Source of the DNA: Nemania diffusa
Taxonomy: Eukaryota > Ascomycota > Sordariomycetes > Xylariales > Xylariaceae
Reading direction: 5' to 3'
Assembly (NCBI GenBank): GCA_038501195.1
Contig: JBBPUQ010000004.1
Span: forward strand, 3,286,001-3,350,000
Length of the DNA stretch: 64,000 nt
In this document: positions 22,697 through 32,585 of the stretch, one piece after another
How positions within the stretch are numbered: position 1 is the first letter of the stretch
How the letters are laid out: every line of letters starts with the position of its first letter
Translations under genes and position numbers: made by a program
Notes under the pieces: model-generated
The model's database searches: none
Told to the model about the DNA's origin: nothing
Seen by the model: the letters and a program-made list of their open reading frames with translations, nothing else

Positions 22697-25396
22697 TCAA
22701 AATTCTATGCAATCCATTGCGGGCGCGGTGATAGCCTCAACAACAACACAGTCGGGTACTGATTTGGGTATGTCATCGACTATGGGCTCGACTGCGGACT
22801 CTGCTGCTGGAGCATTTTCGGCGAGTTCATTGTCGGTCAGTGCATTCTCGGCGATGACTGCATCATCTTGTGGTGAATCTGACGTTTTCTCTTCGATAGT
22901 CGCTGAGGTTTCAAGGTGTGAGATCTCGGTAGCCTGGACAACGACTGTCTCAACGGCAATGGCCGTCTCAATTTCGGTTTGCGTCTCCGTTTGTGTCTGG
23001 GTTATAGTCTGAATAATTTTGACGACCTTTCGTTCCGTGGTGGTCTCGATCTCCTGCACGGTCTCTTGTACAATCTCCCTTATAGTGTCTTGTACACACT
23101 CTTGTGCAGTCTCATGTATAGACCCCTGTGCTGTTGAGCAGTCATCGGATGCTACGGCGCTAACTTGAGGGATAGCAGAGGGAAGTGAATCCCCAGAGTT
23201 CTTGCAAGGATTATATGTTGTTGAGATGCTAGCAGGCTCAGGGGAAGTGTCATCTGCTGACTCTGACACATCCTCTGATGCGACGCTCGTCGCCGATATT
23301 TGGTCGGGGTTGGGAGAATCCTCTAAACTTAGCTGGGAAGGTTGGCTGGATGGCGCATCATAGCTGGGCAATGCCTCGTGGTAAATAGGGCTTGACTCAG
23401 AGAGCTCGTCATAGTCTACTTCCGTGCTTGGTAGGGCCATTGGTTCCATGACAGGGGCTTCCATGGAGCTTTGCTTCTCTTGGGCTGCTGGGGCGACGTC
23501 GACAACAGGGTGGTGCTGCATTTCTGGCATAGTCTTCACTCTATGAATTACAGGCTCATAAGGCGGCTCCGGAGGCGCGGCTCGTAACGATAGTATCAAG
23601 ACGAACAGGCTGAGTGTGACGATAATCACGTTCTTGCGGTCCTGCATCAGGACCCGGGCCGATTGCAAGAGAAGTTTGGAGAAACTTGCCGACTGGTATT
23701 CACGGCGGCGACTCTCCGTTCGCTTATTTGCGTCCTCCTTTGGGGATTTTGACGATGGTGGAGGCACGTACGAATCGCGATGGCGATGTGCAGAAGGCAC
23801 TCGAGCGTGTGACTCCGGAGAGGGTGTTGTTTGCCCATATTTCTCACGCGGTCTCTCCTCATCTCGTTGGCGGCGGCGAGAAGGCCTCGATTCATGGCGA
23901 GGTTCGCGGTCTGCTTCGGGTACGGCCTCTGGCTCTGGTGGAGTAGACGATTGCGAGTCAGATTGTGCCTGCTGCTTGAGACGTTCCTCAGCTCGACGTT
24001 GTTCTTCGAATTGCATCTCTACTTCTTTGGCAATGTTCGCTTCCTCTTGTTGTGCGATCTCACGCTCCTGCTGCGCGGCGGCGAGGCGCACGATTTCATC
24101 CTGAACGATGGGCTCAACTATGGGCTCTAGCTCCACATCCACACGTTCCATTTCCTTCCAACATGCTTCCCAGGCGCCGGCCCTCATGAGCCCGTTGCTA
24201 GCATATACTTTAACGCGAAAGACCTTCACTTCGCCGAGAGAGTCATATCGTATTTCACTCTTGCATGTAGCACACCAGTGACGCTTGGAAACCGACTGTC
24301 GCCTGTTCTGGCCAAGATCATCTTCGCTTTCCTCGCCTTCGGTAAGTGTGGTCTCGTTCGAGGGGCCTAAATAGTGGCCACATTCTAGGATCCTAGCACG
24401 CCGATGAACAGGGAGATCCAGCGCTTCTAACAGGCGCTCCTCAAGAACCTCATAGTCATTCTGAGGGTGGCCTAGCAGAATACCACGCTCGATGACAGTG
24501 TCCCCGACGCGATCTTGTAGTATGCGCCATGAATTCCGAAGTGTCTTTGCCTGCTCGCTCATTTCATCTGGGTCCATGTTGTTGACCAAGTCTCCCCACA
24601 TCCATCGCAGCGGCAGGAGTGTCACATGGAGGAGTACAAGAGGTGCTTCCTGGCGGGACTTGAATCGTGGCGGCGTAGATTTCCTCTTAGGAGAGTACTG
24701 AACCGAACCCGAAGGTGTACCCAGCCTTGAACCTGTTGGAAAGTGCTTCCTCGACGACCTTGGAGATCGTGGGGATCGTGGGGAGCCGACGACAGATCCC
24801 GCCGGTGACGACATCTGCATGGCCCGCACGTCAGAAGGGGTTCTGAAAGGCGGCCGTGGTGTTCCCCTTGCGGTGGGGACAAACTCTTCCTTCTCGTATT
24901 GTGAGATGTCGGAGATGCGAGGCGAACGGGTATGGATGGTTGTCATGTTGTCGATGTCGATGCCTTTGCCAGACTCGGAGCTGGCATCGTACGAGCCCAT
25001 GGAGCTGCGTGGACTCTTGTCAGTGAAGACATCCTCATCCGTGCCTTCGTGCTGGGAGCCGCTCTCATCATCATCGTCTCCCACTCTCGGAGTGGCATCG
25101 GATATGTGTGATGCGCCCTCGTCATCTAGCTCGGTATGGCTAACATACGCTTGTTCTCCATCATCCGACCGAGAATAAGGATCTGTGTTCTCGCCGGGCA
25201 TAGAGTCACTGTCTCTCTCAACACTGGCGTGTGCCTCCTCTTTCTCAGGGTCGTCAGTCATTTCGAATGGGGAATCGTAATCGTTGGCCTCGGAGGGCTC
25301 GGCGGGTATGGGGCCAACGTCGTCTCCATCAAAATCTGGTTGTCGAGAAGGTGCTTCGTCGTCCATTGGCGTCTTTGGTCGCTCCAGAGGAGGCAT
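22697..25396 (-). CDS. Large mostly disordered protein with one membrane segment
   Basis: Intronless, 899 residues, start at the ATG at 25396 (MPPLERPKTPMDDE). The N-terminal 230 residues are acidic and Ser/Asp/Glu-rich; next comes a basic Ser/Pro/Arg patch (SPRSPRSPRSSRK). A folded-looking central region from about 270 to 450 contains HVTLLPLRWMWGDL, HPQNDYEVLEERLLEALDL, RARILECGHYLG and HWCATCKSEIRYDSLGEVKVF. A Glu/Gln/Arg-rich coiled-coil stretch follows, then a single hydrophobic segment (NVIIVTLSLFVLILSL, about 586-603). The C-terminal 300 residues are acidic and include a Thr/Gln/Glu/Ile repeat (IQTITQTQTETQTEIE). Similar fungal proteins are, from memory, sometimes labelled pathway-specific nitrogen regulator; nothing in this sequence supports that role. 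A tail-side membrane anchor is the firmest inference. Confidence 0.75.
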   Translation of the reverse strand: MPPLERPKTPMDDEAPSRQPDFDGDDVGPIPAEPSEANDYDSPFEMTDDPEKEEAHASVERDSDSMPGENTDPYSRSDDGEQAYVSHTELDDEGASHISDATPRVGDDDDESGSQHEGTDEDVFTDKSPRSSMGSYDASSESGKGIDIDNMTTIHTRSPRISDISQYEKEEFVPTARGTPRPPFRTPSDVRAMQMSSPAGSVVGSPRSPRSPRSSRKHFPTGSRLGTPSGSVQYSPKRKSTPPRFKSRQEAPLVLLHVTLLPLRWMWGDLVNNMDPDEMSEQAKTLRNSWRILQDRVGDTVIERGILLGHPQNDYEVLEERLLEALDLPVHRRARILECGHYLGPSNETTLTEGEESEDDLGQNRRQSVSKRHWCATCKSEIRYDSLGEVKVFRVKVYASNGLMRAGAWEACWKEMERVDVELEPIVEPIVQDEIVRLAAAQQEREIAQQEEANIAKEVEMQFEEQRRAEERLKQQAQSDSQSSTPPEPEAVPEADREPRHESRPSRRRQRDEERPREKYGQTTPSPESHARVPSAHRHRDSYVPPPSSKSPKEDANKRTESRRREYQSASFSKLLLQSARVLMQDRKNVIIVTLSLFVLILSLRAAPPEPPYEPVIHRVKTMPEMQHHPVVDVAPAAQEKQSSMEAPVMEPMALPSTEVDYDELSESSPIYHEALPSYDAPSSQPSQLSLEDSPNPDQISATSVASEDVSESADDTSPEPASISTTYNPCKNSGDSLPSAIPQVSAVASDDCSTAQGSIHETAQECVQDTIREIVQETVQEIETTTERKVVKIIQTITQTQTETQTEIETAIAVETVVVQATEISHLETSATIEEKTSDSPQDDAVIAENALTDNELAENAPAAESAVEPIVDDIPKSVPDCVVVEAITAPAMDCIEF

Positions 25397-26438
25397 TGAG
25401 AGAAAAAGGAAAGCTTGAACCACACGATTTACACCCTTGGCCTCGATTGATTATATTTGTAGCACAACAGGCGCTGTGCGACTAGGATCAGGGTATGTAG
25501 AAAATGACAAGAGAAAAGGATACAGTGCACCTATAATGCAATGCAGGCTCGCAGAAATAGGACAGCACTGAACAGGCTTGTTGTGATGCCCTTGGTGGGT
25601 TGTCAATTCAATAATGGTGTGTTGGCAGTTCTGGTTGGCTGGTTGTAATTGATTTGTTTGGTTGGGCGCTTGTCGGATGGACTGGCAGTTGGACCGAAAG
25701 AGATAAATGTTGATATTGGTTGCCCCGTCAATACCTCGAGCTAGCACCCCAATTAACCCCATTAATCCCACCAGTTCACCAATCCTGCACATGTACGTGT
25801 ACAGCCAGCCGCATTCGGACTTGTCTGCTGGATAATACCACAATAAGTTACATAGTAGAGTAACTTGATTAATTGTATTCTGTATTTGGCATAAACTACT
25901 TTAACATCTAATAATAAATGTCTGACTTGTAGAAGATTAATGCTACTACCTTAGGTACCTACTTAAGCCCCTTTCCATTCCAGGTTCTTTCATTAGGTAC
26001 CTATTCTTATCGTTGCTTATCGCAATACACGAATTTGGTCTTGTCGCTGACGTCATGTCTCCAACAGCCATTCTGGTTTGGGATTTTCATCCCTTAGTTA
26101 TCTAGATAGTAGGTAGGTACGCGTATGTCCATTACGAAGGACGTCGTCGTGCCTTGCAGACAGCCGCCAGTCGCCAGCAAGGTTAGTTAGGGGCCTCTCG
26201 CCTTGTCAGTGAGTCTCACGTAGACAGTTAGGTACCTGATTTAGGTAGGTACGGCTAGTGCCGAAGTATTTTATCTTCCCTGGCCAATCACTTATTGCAA
26301 TTCGACATGAGCAGCTACTCCACCGCGCTTAGTCGTGCTCACTCAAGTATTTTACCATATGCAAGGGGATTGTGGTTGACTCCGGTGCTCGCAACATACC
26401 TATAACTTAGGTGTAGATAAGAGGTATCAGAGTCAGCC
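25397..26438. other. Divergent intergenic region rich in TAGGTA motifs
   Basis: 1042 bases between divergent starts. Motif hits: ttaggtacctactt near 25951, attaggtacctatt near 25992, agtaggtaggtacg near 26109 and ttaggtacctgatttaggtaggtac near 26228-26252. No supported gene. Confidence 0.45.
26226..26254. repeat. TAGGTACC/TAGGTAGGTAC motif pair
   Basis: gttaggtacctgatttagg followed by taggtacgg, upstream of the FAD oxidoreductase gene. One of the clearest copies of the dispersed intergenic motif. Confidence 0.5.
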
Positions 26439-27782
26439 ATGATGGGACCTTTAAGAACATCCAGGATCCTCGCAGCCTGTCCTAACGGCTACCTGACTGC
26501 CAGGTCTCGCCAGCGGCTGCGATATGCGATGCTCAACATGCACCGATTCTACTCGGCTGCCTCACTTCCCGTCTCCAGCGCAGTGGTAGTCGGTGCTGGG
26601 CCCGGCGGCATCACCGTTGTCGGCAATCTACTCGAGCACGGTGCCGCACTGCAAACGGATCAGCGGAAGTTGGTCTGGATCGACCCTCACTTCCAAGGCG
26701 GCCGTGTCAATTCTCGGTATCGCGAGGTGCCCAGCAATACCAAGGTGGGCCTGTTTGTTCAGTTTGCCCACGATGTCTCCCCCTTCAAGGCCATCGTCGA
26801 GGCCACTCCCAAACCCAACGCTTTAACTACTTTGCTAGCGCTGCCTCAAGATGAAGGGTGTCACTTGAGTTATGCAGCCGACATGTGCGTGATGCTTACC
26901 GACGGGTTGACCGCACACCCCCAGGTTCAAGCACATCAGGGCAAAGTAACGAGTGCCGTTCTTGACGAGCAGACAAGCGTTTGGACCGTCGGCTTCGACG
27001 ACGGTGGGCATGTTTCGACTTCAAAGATAGCTCTTTGTACAGGTTCTGCTCCAGTTTCGAAGACAATACCCGCCATTGAAAGAATGCATCAAGAAAGCCT
27101 CAAGCCAATAGACTTAGATGTGGCCCTTACTCCATCGATACTGGCAAAAACCTTTGACCCTGCAGCCAATACCACTGTCGCTGTTGTTGGCGCCTCTCAC
27201 TCGGCCATTTTAGTGCTTATGAATCTCGTCCAGCTTGCCAACTCAACGCACCCTCATCTGCGCATTAAGTGGTTCACAAGGAATGAACTTCGTTATGCCC
27301 AGTACATGGATGGCTGGATATTACGCGATAACACTGGTCTAAAAGGACAAGCGGCTGTGTGGGCACGCCAGAACCTAGACGTCGACACATTTCCCAACAG
27401 CCCCGTCAGCAAGGTCATCACGAAAATCTGGACAGCCGGCAAAGAGGAAGAGGCTTACAAAACAGAACTGCCCGAATGCACACACATTTCCCAGGCTGTA
27501 GGCTATGCCCGAAATCCCCTCCCTCGTCTTGAAATTATTAGAAAAGGTGGGGGTGCCGTTGAACCCCTTCAAGTAGAATACGATGACTTGAAAGGGCGCT
27601 TTTATGAGAAGGCCGGCCCAAATGCTGAGCATGAGAGGAAATATGTTCCCGGATTATTCGGTGCTGGCATAGCCTTCCCGGAACGAGTCACCGATCCCCA
27701 CGGAAATGTCGAGCATGCCGTTGGTTTCTGGAAGTTTATGAAATTCGTGAAGAAGGTGGTTCCTGACTGGGTTAAGCCTTAG
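26439..27782 (+). CDS. FAD/NAD(P)-dependent oxidoreductase, probably mitochondrial
   Basis: Intronless 447-residue flavoprotein. The first 40 residues are rich in Arg, Ser, Ala and aromatic residues with almost no acids (SRILAACPNGYLTARSRQRL), which suggests a mitochondrial presequence. A dinucleotide-binding loop VVVGAGPGGITVVG lies at about residues 49-62. A second nucleotide-binding motif, VAVVGASHSAILVLMNL, is near residue 250, and ALCTGSAP precedes it. VPGLFGAGIAFPE near the end resembles the second FAD-contact motif (GxFAxGD-like) of the pyridine nucleotide-disulfide oxidoreductase fold. There is no redox CxxxxC pair, so it is not a classical disulfide reductase. The substrate is unknown. 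Confidence 0.8.
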   Translation: MMGPLRTSRILAACPNGYLTARSRQRLRYAMLNMHRFYSAASLPVSSAVVVGAGPGGITVVGNLLEHGAALQTDQRKLVWIDPHFQGGRVNSRYREVPSNTKVGLFVQFAHDVSPFKAIVEATPKPNALTTLLALPQDEGCHLSYAADMCVMLTDGLTAHPQVQAHQGKVTSAVLDEQTSVWTVGFDDGGHVSTSKIALCTGSAPVSKTIPAIERMHQESLKPIDLDVALTPSILAKTFDPAANTTVAVVGASHSAILVLMNLVQLANSTHPHLRIKWFTRNELRYAQYMDGWILRDNTGLKGQAAVWARQNLDVDTFPNSPVSKVITKIWTAGKEEEAYKTELPECTHISQAVGYARNPLPRLEIIRKGGGAVEPLQVEYDDLKGRFYEKAGPNAEHERKYVPGLFGAGIAFPERVTDPHGNVEHAVGFWKFMKFVKKVVPDWVKP

Positions 27783-28013
27783 ATATAAAAGCCTGGTTCT
27801 GTCAACGCAGTGCACAATCAGGGAAGAGCTGCCTCGCCTGCTTTTTCGATTAGACCGACTAGAAGATATACACGATATAACGACATAGACGCTAATTACT
27901 TTCATCGGCATCTAGTTATGGTTTAGATCAAAAGCGGGTTATCTAGAGCCAACCAAGAATTTAGATCATACTGTACCTATACATATAACGCTTTATACTA
28001 AATTAATATCCAA

Positions 28014-30798
28014 CTATAGGGCTTTGTGCAAGCCCTCGTGCTTGACGACCCAAGTTCCATCCTGTGGAAAGCCGGGTGCGTCTCCCTCGGAGCCCTGCCA
28101 GCCAGCGGCCATATACGCCACTGGGTATATATTCATCAGCACTCTAGCTACTACGATCTAAAAAGCAAGATACATACCAGCGTAAAGGAACCCAGCATTC
28201 CCGGGTATAAAAGGTGGAGGTGTGCCACCTTCATCAGTCAGCAACGAACTGCACCTAGCCAGCACCGCCTTCGCATCACTTAGTCCAGTAACTCACCATT
28301 GCCCCCTCGTTCCGCGAACCCCGCATCGTTAAACACCCAATAGTCATACGCGGTGAGGTAGCCCACAGCGCGCTCGGGGTTTCCGATCCTCGCCGCGTTG
28401 AGCGCCAGCACGGGGCGGCCCCAGCCGAAGATCTCGCCGTCCGTCCAGGCCTCCGCGACCTTGTCGGCGGTGCGCAGGCCCACGGCCGCATCGACGGCGG
28501 GCGTGGCGGGCAGGAAGCCCTGCAGCATGATGACGCTGCGCGGGTCGCTCGCCAGCTCCGGGTCCGCCCACCACGACGCGTCGAGCCCCTCGTACACGGC
28601 GTAGAGCCCGCCGGCTTGGGGCGGCGGCGCGAGAGCTGCTGCCACGGCGGTCCACTTTGCGGGGACGGGCTGGCCGAGACGCTGCTTCCACTTTCGCGCG
28701 ACGTCGAGGCCGTAGCGCCAGTAAGCAATCTAGGACGGTCGGTAGTGAGTAACCGGGATAACAGTGTGGCCTTAGAGGAAGGAAGAGGTGAACCCACCTC
28801 GTAAGCTGGATTCAGAGTCTGCCCGGGAGGCGTGTTCTCTGTGGCGCCATACGCGCTAAGACAGGCGTCAGATATTCAAATCCGGCTAATACGTTGTCCT
28901 GTCGATACGTACGGGGGGCCGAGGTCATAACGCCCCGATGTCTCATTATACCAGGCGTATGACGCCATATAATCGGCCGTGGCGGTGAGCACACGATCCC
29001 AACGCTCAAGTATCTCTTTCGTGGGCGAGACTTGGTATCGCAATTCGGCGAGATACATTGGATGAGGCTACATTTCTCGATTCAGTTAGCAGACGGTCTC
29101 GTCTAGCAGGAATAAATCAGATGCGCATCTATGAAGCCTACCTGCTGCCACAGGAGAAGGCCGTTGATTCCTCCCGGTGAACTTCGTCCGGTATTCGTTT
29201 CCGTCATCTTCGGCCATCTAATGAGACACTAATCAGATGTTGTTCATATATCCCGATATGAGGGTCCGCAGATACCTCGCTCCCTCCCAACCCATGAGCT
29301 TCGCCCTCTCTATGGATGAAGGCAAGAATGTCTCGTAGAGTTGCGGGAACGCATCGTCAAAATGAGTTTCTCGACCCCATGTGCACCAATGGGCGTTATG
29401 CCAGAGTACCTGCTCCATGTGGAATTTCCCTTCTCACGACTCAGTGTCATATCTCCTGAAGGAACAGAATATGCAGACCGGATTCATCTTACCATACCAA
29501 CCGTTATTCATCAGTCCGCTTTCCTGTGGTGATTGCCCGCTTGCCGCACTATTGACGCGCACGTGGTACTGTGATAGAATAATCCTGCGCTGTAGCTCAC
29601 CAGCTTTCGTGCTGGGGGACGAGGTGACATCTACGAAACCGCCCTGGCTCCAGTACTGGTTCCAGCCCTTGGAATTTCGGCGCCGGATTGTGTCTGGCAG
29701 ATCAGCTCTCTGGTTCTCGGGAGAGAAGTTCGCCGAAAACTCAACGGCGGTATTCGTCGAATTATGCGCTTTAGACAAGGTATATCGGTGCGCAGTAGTC
29801 GTGGTCGAGCCCGCTGGCTCGTTCTTAGACAATGTGAGTGGTGCCCCTGAGGCCCAGCGTAGATTTACGAAATAGCTGGTCTCCTGCAGTTGATGGTATA
29901 TATGTGCTTCGTCAACATCTTTCGATTGAACGATGGCCGTGCTGTGGTTTAATGGGAAATCGTACACGCCGACGAAGACCTCGTATTTGTACTTCGTGCT
30001 ATGGATAGGAGGATATGGAAAGTCTAGCTCAACCTCTAGGGCACCCGAAGCAACTAGCTCCGACTCGATACGAAACGCAACGGAATCGCTCTCGAAATCT
30101 CCCTGGGTGGTGACTTTCACAGTCTCTCCATCGATGTCGAAAGTCGACGTTATTACGCCATTCCAAACATCAAGCTCTTGCACCGGATGCAAGATTTGCG
30201 CTACTGACAGTGTCACGCCTTGATACTTGAGACCGATGCGACCGAGGTTAATGCGGTTTGGATTGCCTATAAGCCATTGGCTTGCTTCTGGCAAGCTGGG
30301 GTCTGGAATGTCATACGACACATTTCTTCCATGTGTCAACATGGAAACACCGTGATAGTCATTGATGTCCTCTCTATTAACACCCCGTTAGAAAGAGAGG
30401 GATGTTGGGGCTTCCTCAGCTTCTTTACATACCCGTCGTCTGGTAGGGAGTCGTTATGCCAGGCCCAACTAGAGAGAGTATTAAAGGGGAGGAAGGTCTA
30501 TTTACCCATAGAGTTAGCCAGATCTTCTCATTCGCGTGTGCAGTGCGCACTTACTTGCATTCCCGTATTGTCAACATTATACGCAAAGTTCCCATTGCCA
30601 ACTTGAAGAGGAGTAGTGTTGTTATCGACAAGAGCTGTACGAACTACGTTATATTGTGAAACAATAGCTTGTCTAATGCCATATTAGTATTTTGTTTCCG
30701 GACCAAATACCAAAATGCGAAGCACACCTATTGATAGCACCCGAGGCAGTGCTCATGAGCAGCGAGATCAGCCACAGCAAGTTAGCCATAGTCAACAT
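28014..30798 (-). CDS. Secreted six-hairpin glycosidase-like protein
   Basis: Predicted extracellular enzyme of roughly 750 residues in about ten exons; main coding blocks lie near 30728-30798, 30545-30650, 30430-30510, 29496-30370, 29280-29435, 29147-29218, 28924-29070, 28800-28862, 28307-28730, 28173-28225 and 28014-28125. The N-terminus MLTMANLLWLISLLMSTASG is a signal peptide. The family pattern is continuous after splicing: QVGNGNFAYNVDNTG, SSWAWHNDSLP, LIGNPNRINLGRIGL, SGLMNNGWYGK, FHMEQVLWHNAHW, GINGLLLWQQPHPMYLAEL, DLGPPAYGATENTPP, RPVLALNAARIG, AYDYWVFNDAGFA and a C-terminal APGFPQDGTW. The fold is an (alpha/alpha)6 barrel, with Glu and Asp in the middle blocks as candidate catalytic residues. 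Several Asn-x-Ser/Thr sites fit secretion. A false stop at 28280 lies inside the intron after RGGNG. The exact substrate is unknown. Small-exon edges, especially the first donor, are approximate. Confidence 0.78.
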
Positions 30799-31584
30799 GA
30801 CTAGTATCATTTACAGATTCTTATCTAACTCGGACCCTAAGCCGATCTCTAGTCAAATTAGGGGTAGAACATTGGACTAAGCTCATTATATACTCCCTTA
30901 TATGTAACTGTTCACATTCGCGACCGAGTTCCTCCGCCTCGGTACTTGACCTCCGGGATAAATGTACCCCGAGTTACAGTGCATCCTCAAAGCAGCGATC
31001 CTACTGCAGTGCTCGAGCCTACCCACTTGTTCCGTCGCCATCAATTCCAATCTAATTCAGAAAAATGCGAGCAATTCGCGCCATCTCAAAGAAACCATCT
31101 ATGCATACTATAGGTTATCTAATTGAGTGTTTAAGGTAGGTAATTCGATTTTCGGTAAATGGAACACGGTGGCGGTTTAAGTACACGCTCACTTCTCAAA
31201 CTCATATATTACACGAAGCTGTATAAACCACCTAAATTGAAGGCATTTGTGACAATATGTTCCTCGTTTCATGTGCATACACGGCATGAGATGTTAACGA
31301 ATGTAATGATAGACTGATCGGGACGCCTTCTCCTGTCATTAGATAACCCATGAAGCTACCTAAGTTTTATTGTAAGCCAATCAGCGGTAACCAAGCAGTT
31401 CGATAACGGGGGGCGATGATGTCATGACAGGGGGAACAGTCCAGGACGATCATCCGAATGATTTAATATGTTAACAGACATCGTCTTCAGCATAGCATAG
31501 CTTACACACAATCTTTTAATTATAGATATCCAGCTCATGATTCTGTGTCTAAATTTGGTATTGTAGCATAGCCGCTTATATGCG
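30799..31584. promoter_or_regulatory. Divergent intergenic region, glycosidase / Sfk1-like
   Basis: 786 AT-rich bases between divergent starts, holding both promoters. No coding frame is supported. No specific site was assigned. Confidence 0.4.
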
Positions 31585-32445
31585 ATGGCACGGCTTTGGT
31601 ATAATACTTTTCGCGACTTATTCTCTCATCGTCGACTTTGGTTATTTCCACTCCTAGCAGGCACATTCTGGTTCACGACTCTCACCACCCTGCTAGTCCG
31701 CTGGCTATGCATTGGCCGGCCTCGGTATCCAGGTCAAACTGACTCAGACATACCGTTTGTCAGTGACATCGCCGCCCAGACTTTTCAGCCCGTATTCATC
31801 GCCGGCTGCGTCGCGACTGGGGCCTGCTTCTTCGGCACCGTGTTTGCTGTTCATCATGTACGCTATTCGCCGAAATTTTACGGTCTCACAGACGATACAG
31901 GGTGGAGGCAGGGCGTCAGTCTCGTCGCCCTGGTTGCGGGATTAGTCGCTTCTGTGAGCTTAGTCTTGCTCGGTATCTTCAACACTCATGATACACCTGA
32001 CAAGCATCAATATATGCTCATGGTAACATTTGGCGGGCTCTTCATTAGCGGCCTCGCAACAACAGTCGTATGGTTGGACCAAGCGCATGGGAATGTAATG
32101 TCCAATAGCTTGCGAAAGTGGTAAGTGTTAATAACGATGCACAGCTATCTACTACTTACGTATGTTGCTTAGGTACATTCTTAATACGTTTCTCGTGCTC
32201 TGCCAATTTGTCCTTGGGGTATTCTTCTTGGCTTCCATATTTTCTTCTCATCTTCATGCAGCAGGTGCTCTGGAGTGGTGTCTTACATACATGGGCTCAT
32301 TTTGGCTCCTTTCTTTTGTTGGGTACACCAGGTAAGCCGATAGGTTCTCCTATACTATAGACGCATAAACCCAGCAATTAACAGATATAGATTTGAGGAA
32401 CCAGTGCTAGGGGATCAAAGAGAACGGCAGCCCTTACTGGTGTAA
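31585..32445 (+). CDS. Frag1/DRAM/Sfk1 family membrane protein
   Basis: Three exons (31585-32120, 32173-32331, 32385-32445) give a protein of about 251 residues with six hydrophobic segments: LWLFPLLAGTFWFTTLTTLL, FQPVFIAGCVATGACFFGTV, a VSLVALVAGLVASVSLVLLG segment, an MLMVTFGGLFISGLATTVVW segment, then FLVLCQFVLGVFFLASIF and WCLTYMGSFWLLSFVGY. The lumenal loop with DIPFVSDIA is the signature of the Frag1/DRAM/Sfk1 family. Yeast Sfk1 sits at the plasma membrane with the phosphatidylinositol 4-kinase Stt4 and affects lipid asymmetry; other members are Golgi or lysosomal. The short C-terminal tail ends EPVLGDQRERQPLLV, a possible sorting tail. Role in this fungus: inferred from family only. 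Confidence 0.85.
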
Positions 32446-32585
32446 ACGTACGATGATGCTATTCAGCGCAGTCTGTTTAGAGTTCTAGTCCCGTAAGATA
32501 GGATCTAGTAAAACTACGGTATCTCTCAAGTGTTCTTTCTCGACATCCACTACTGTGTCATTCTTATAATCATAAGACATCCAGC

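Noticed and set aside
23600..24130. Long frames antisense to the large membrane protein and other GC-rich genes
   Set aside because: Mirror frames caused by codon composition of the true genes.
28280..28282. Apparent early stop truncating the glycosidase-like protein
   Set aside because: It falls in an intron (GTGAGT donor after RGGNG); two further exons supply the expected family C-terminus ending near 28014.
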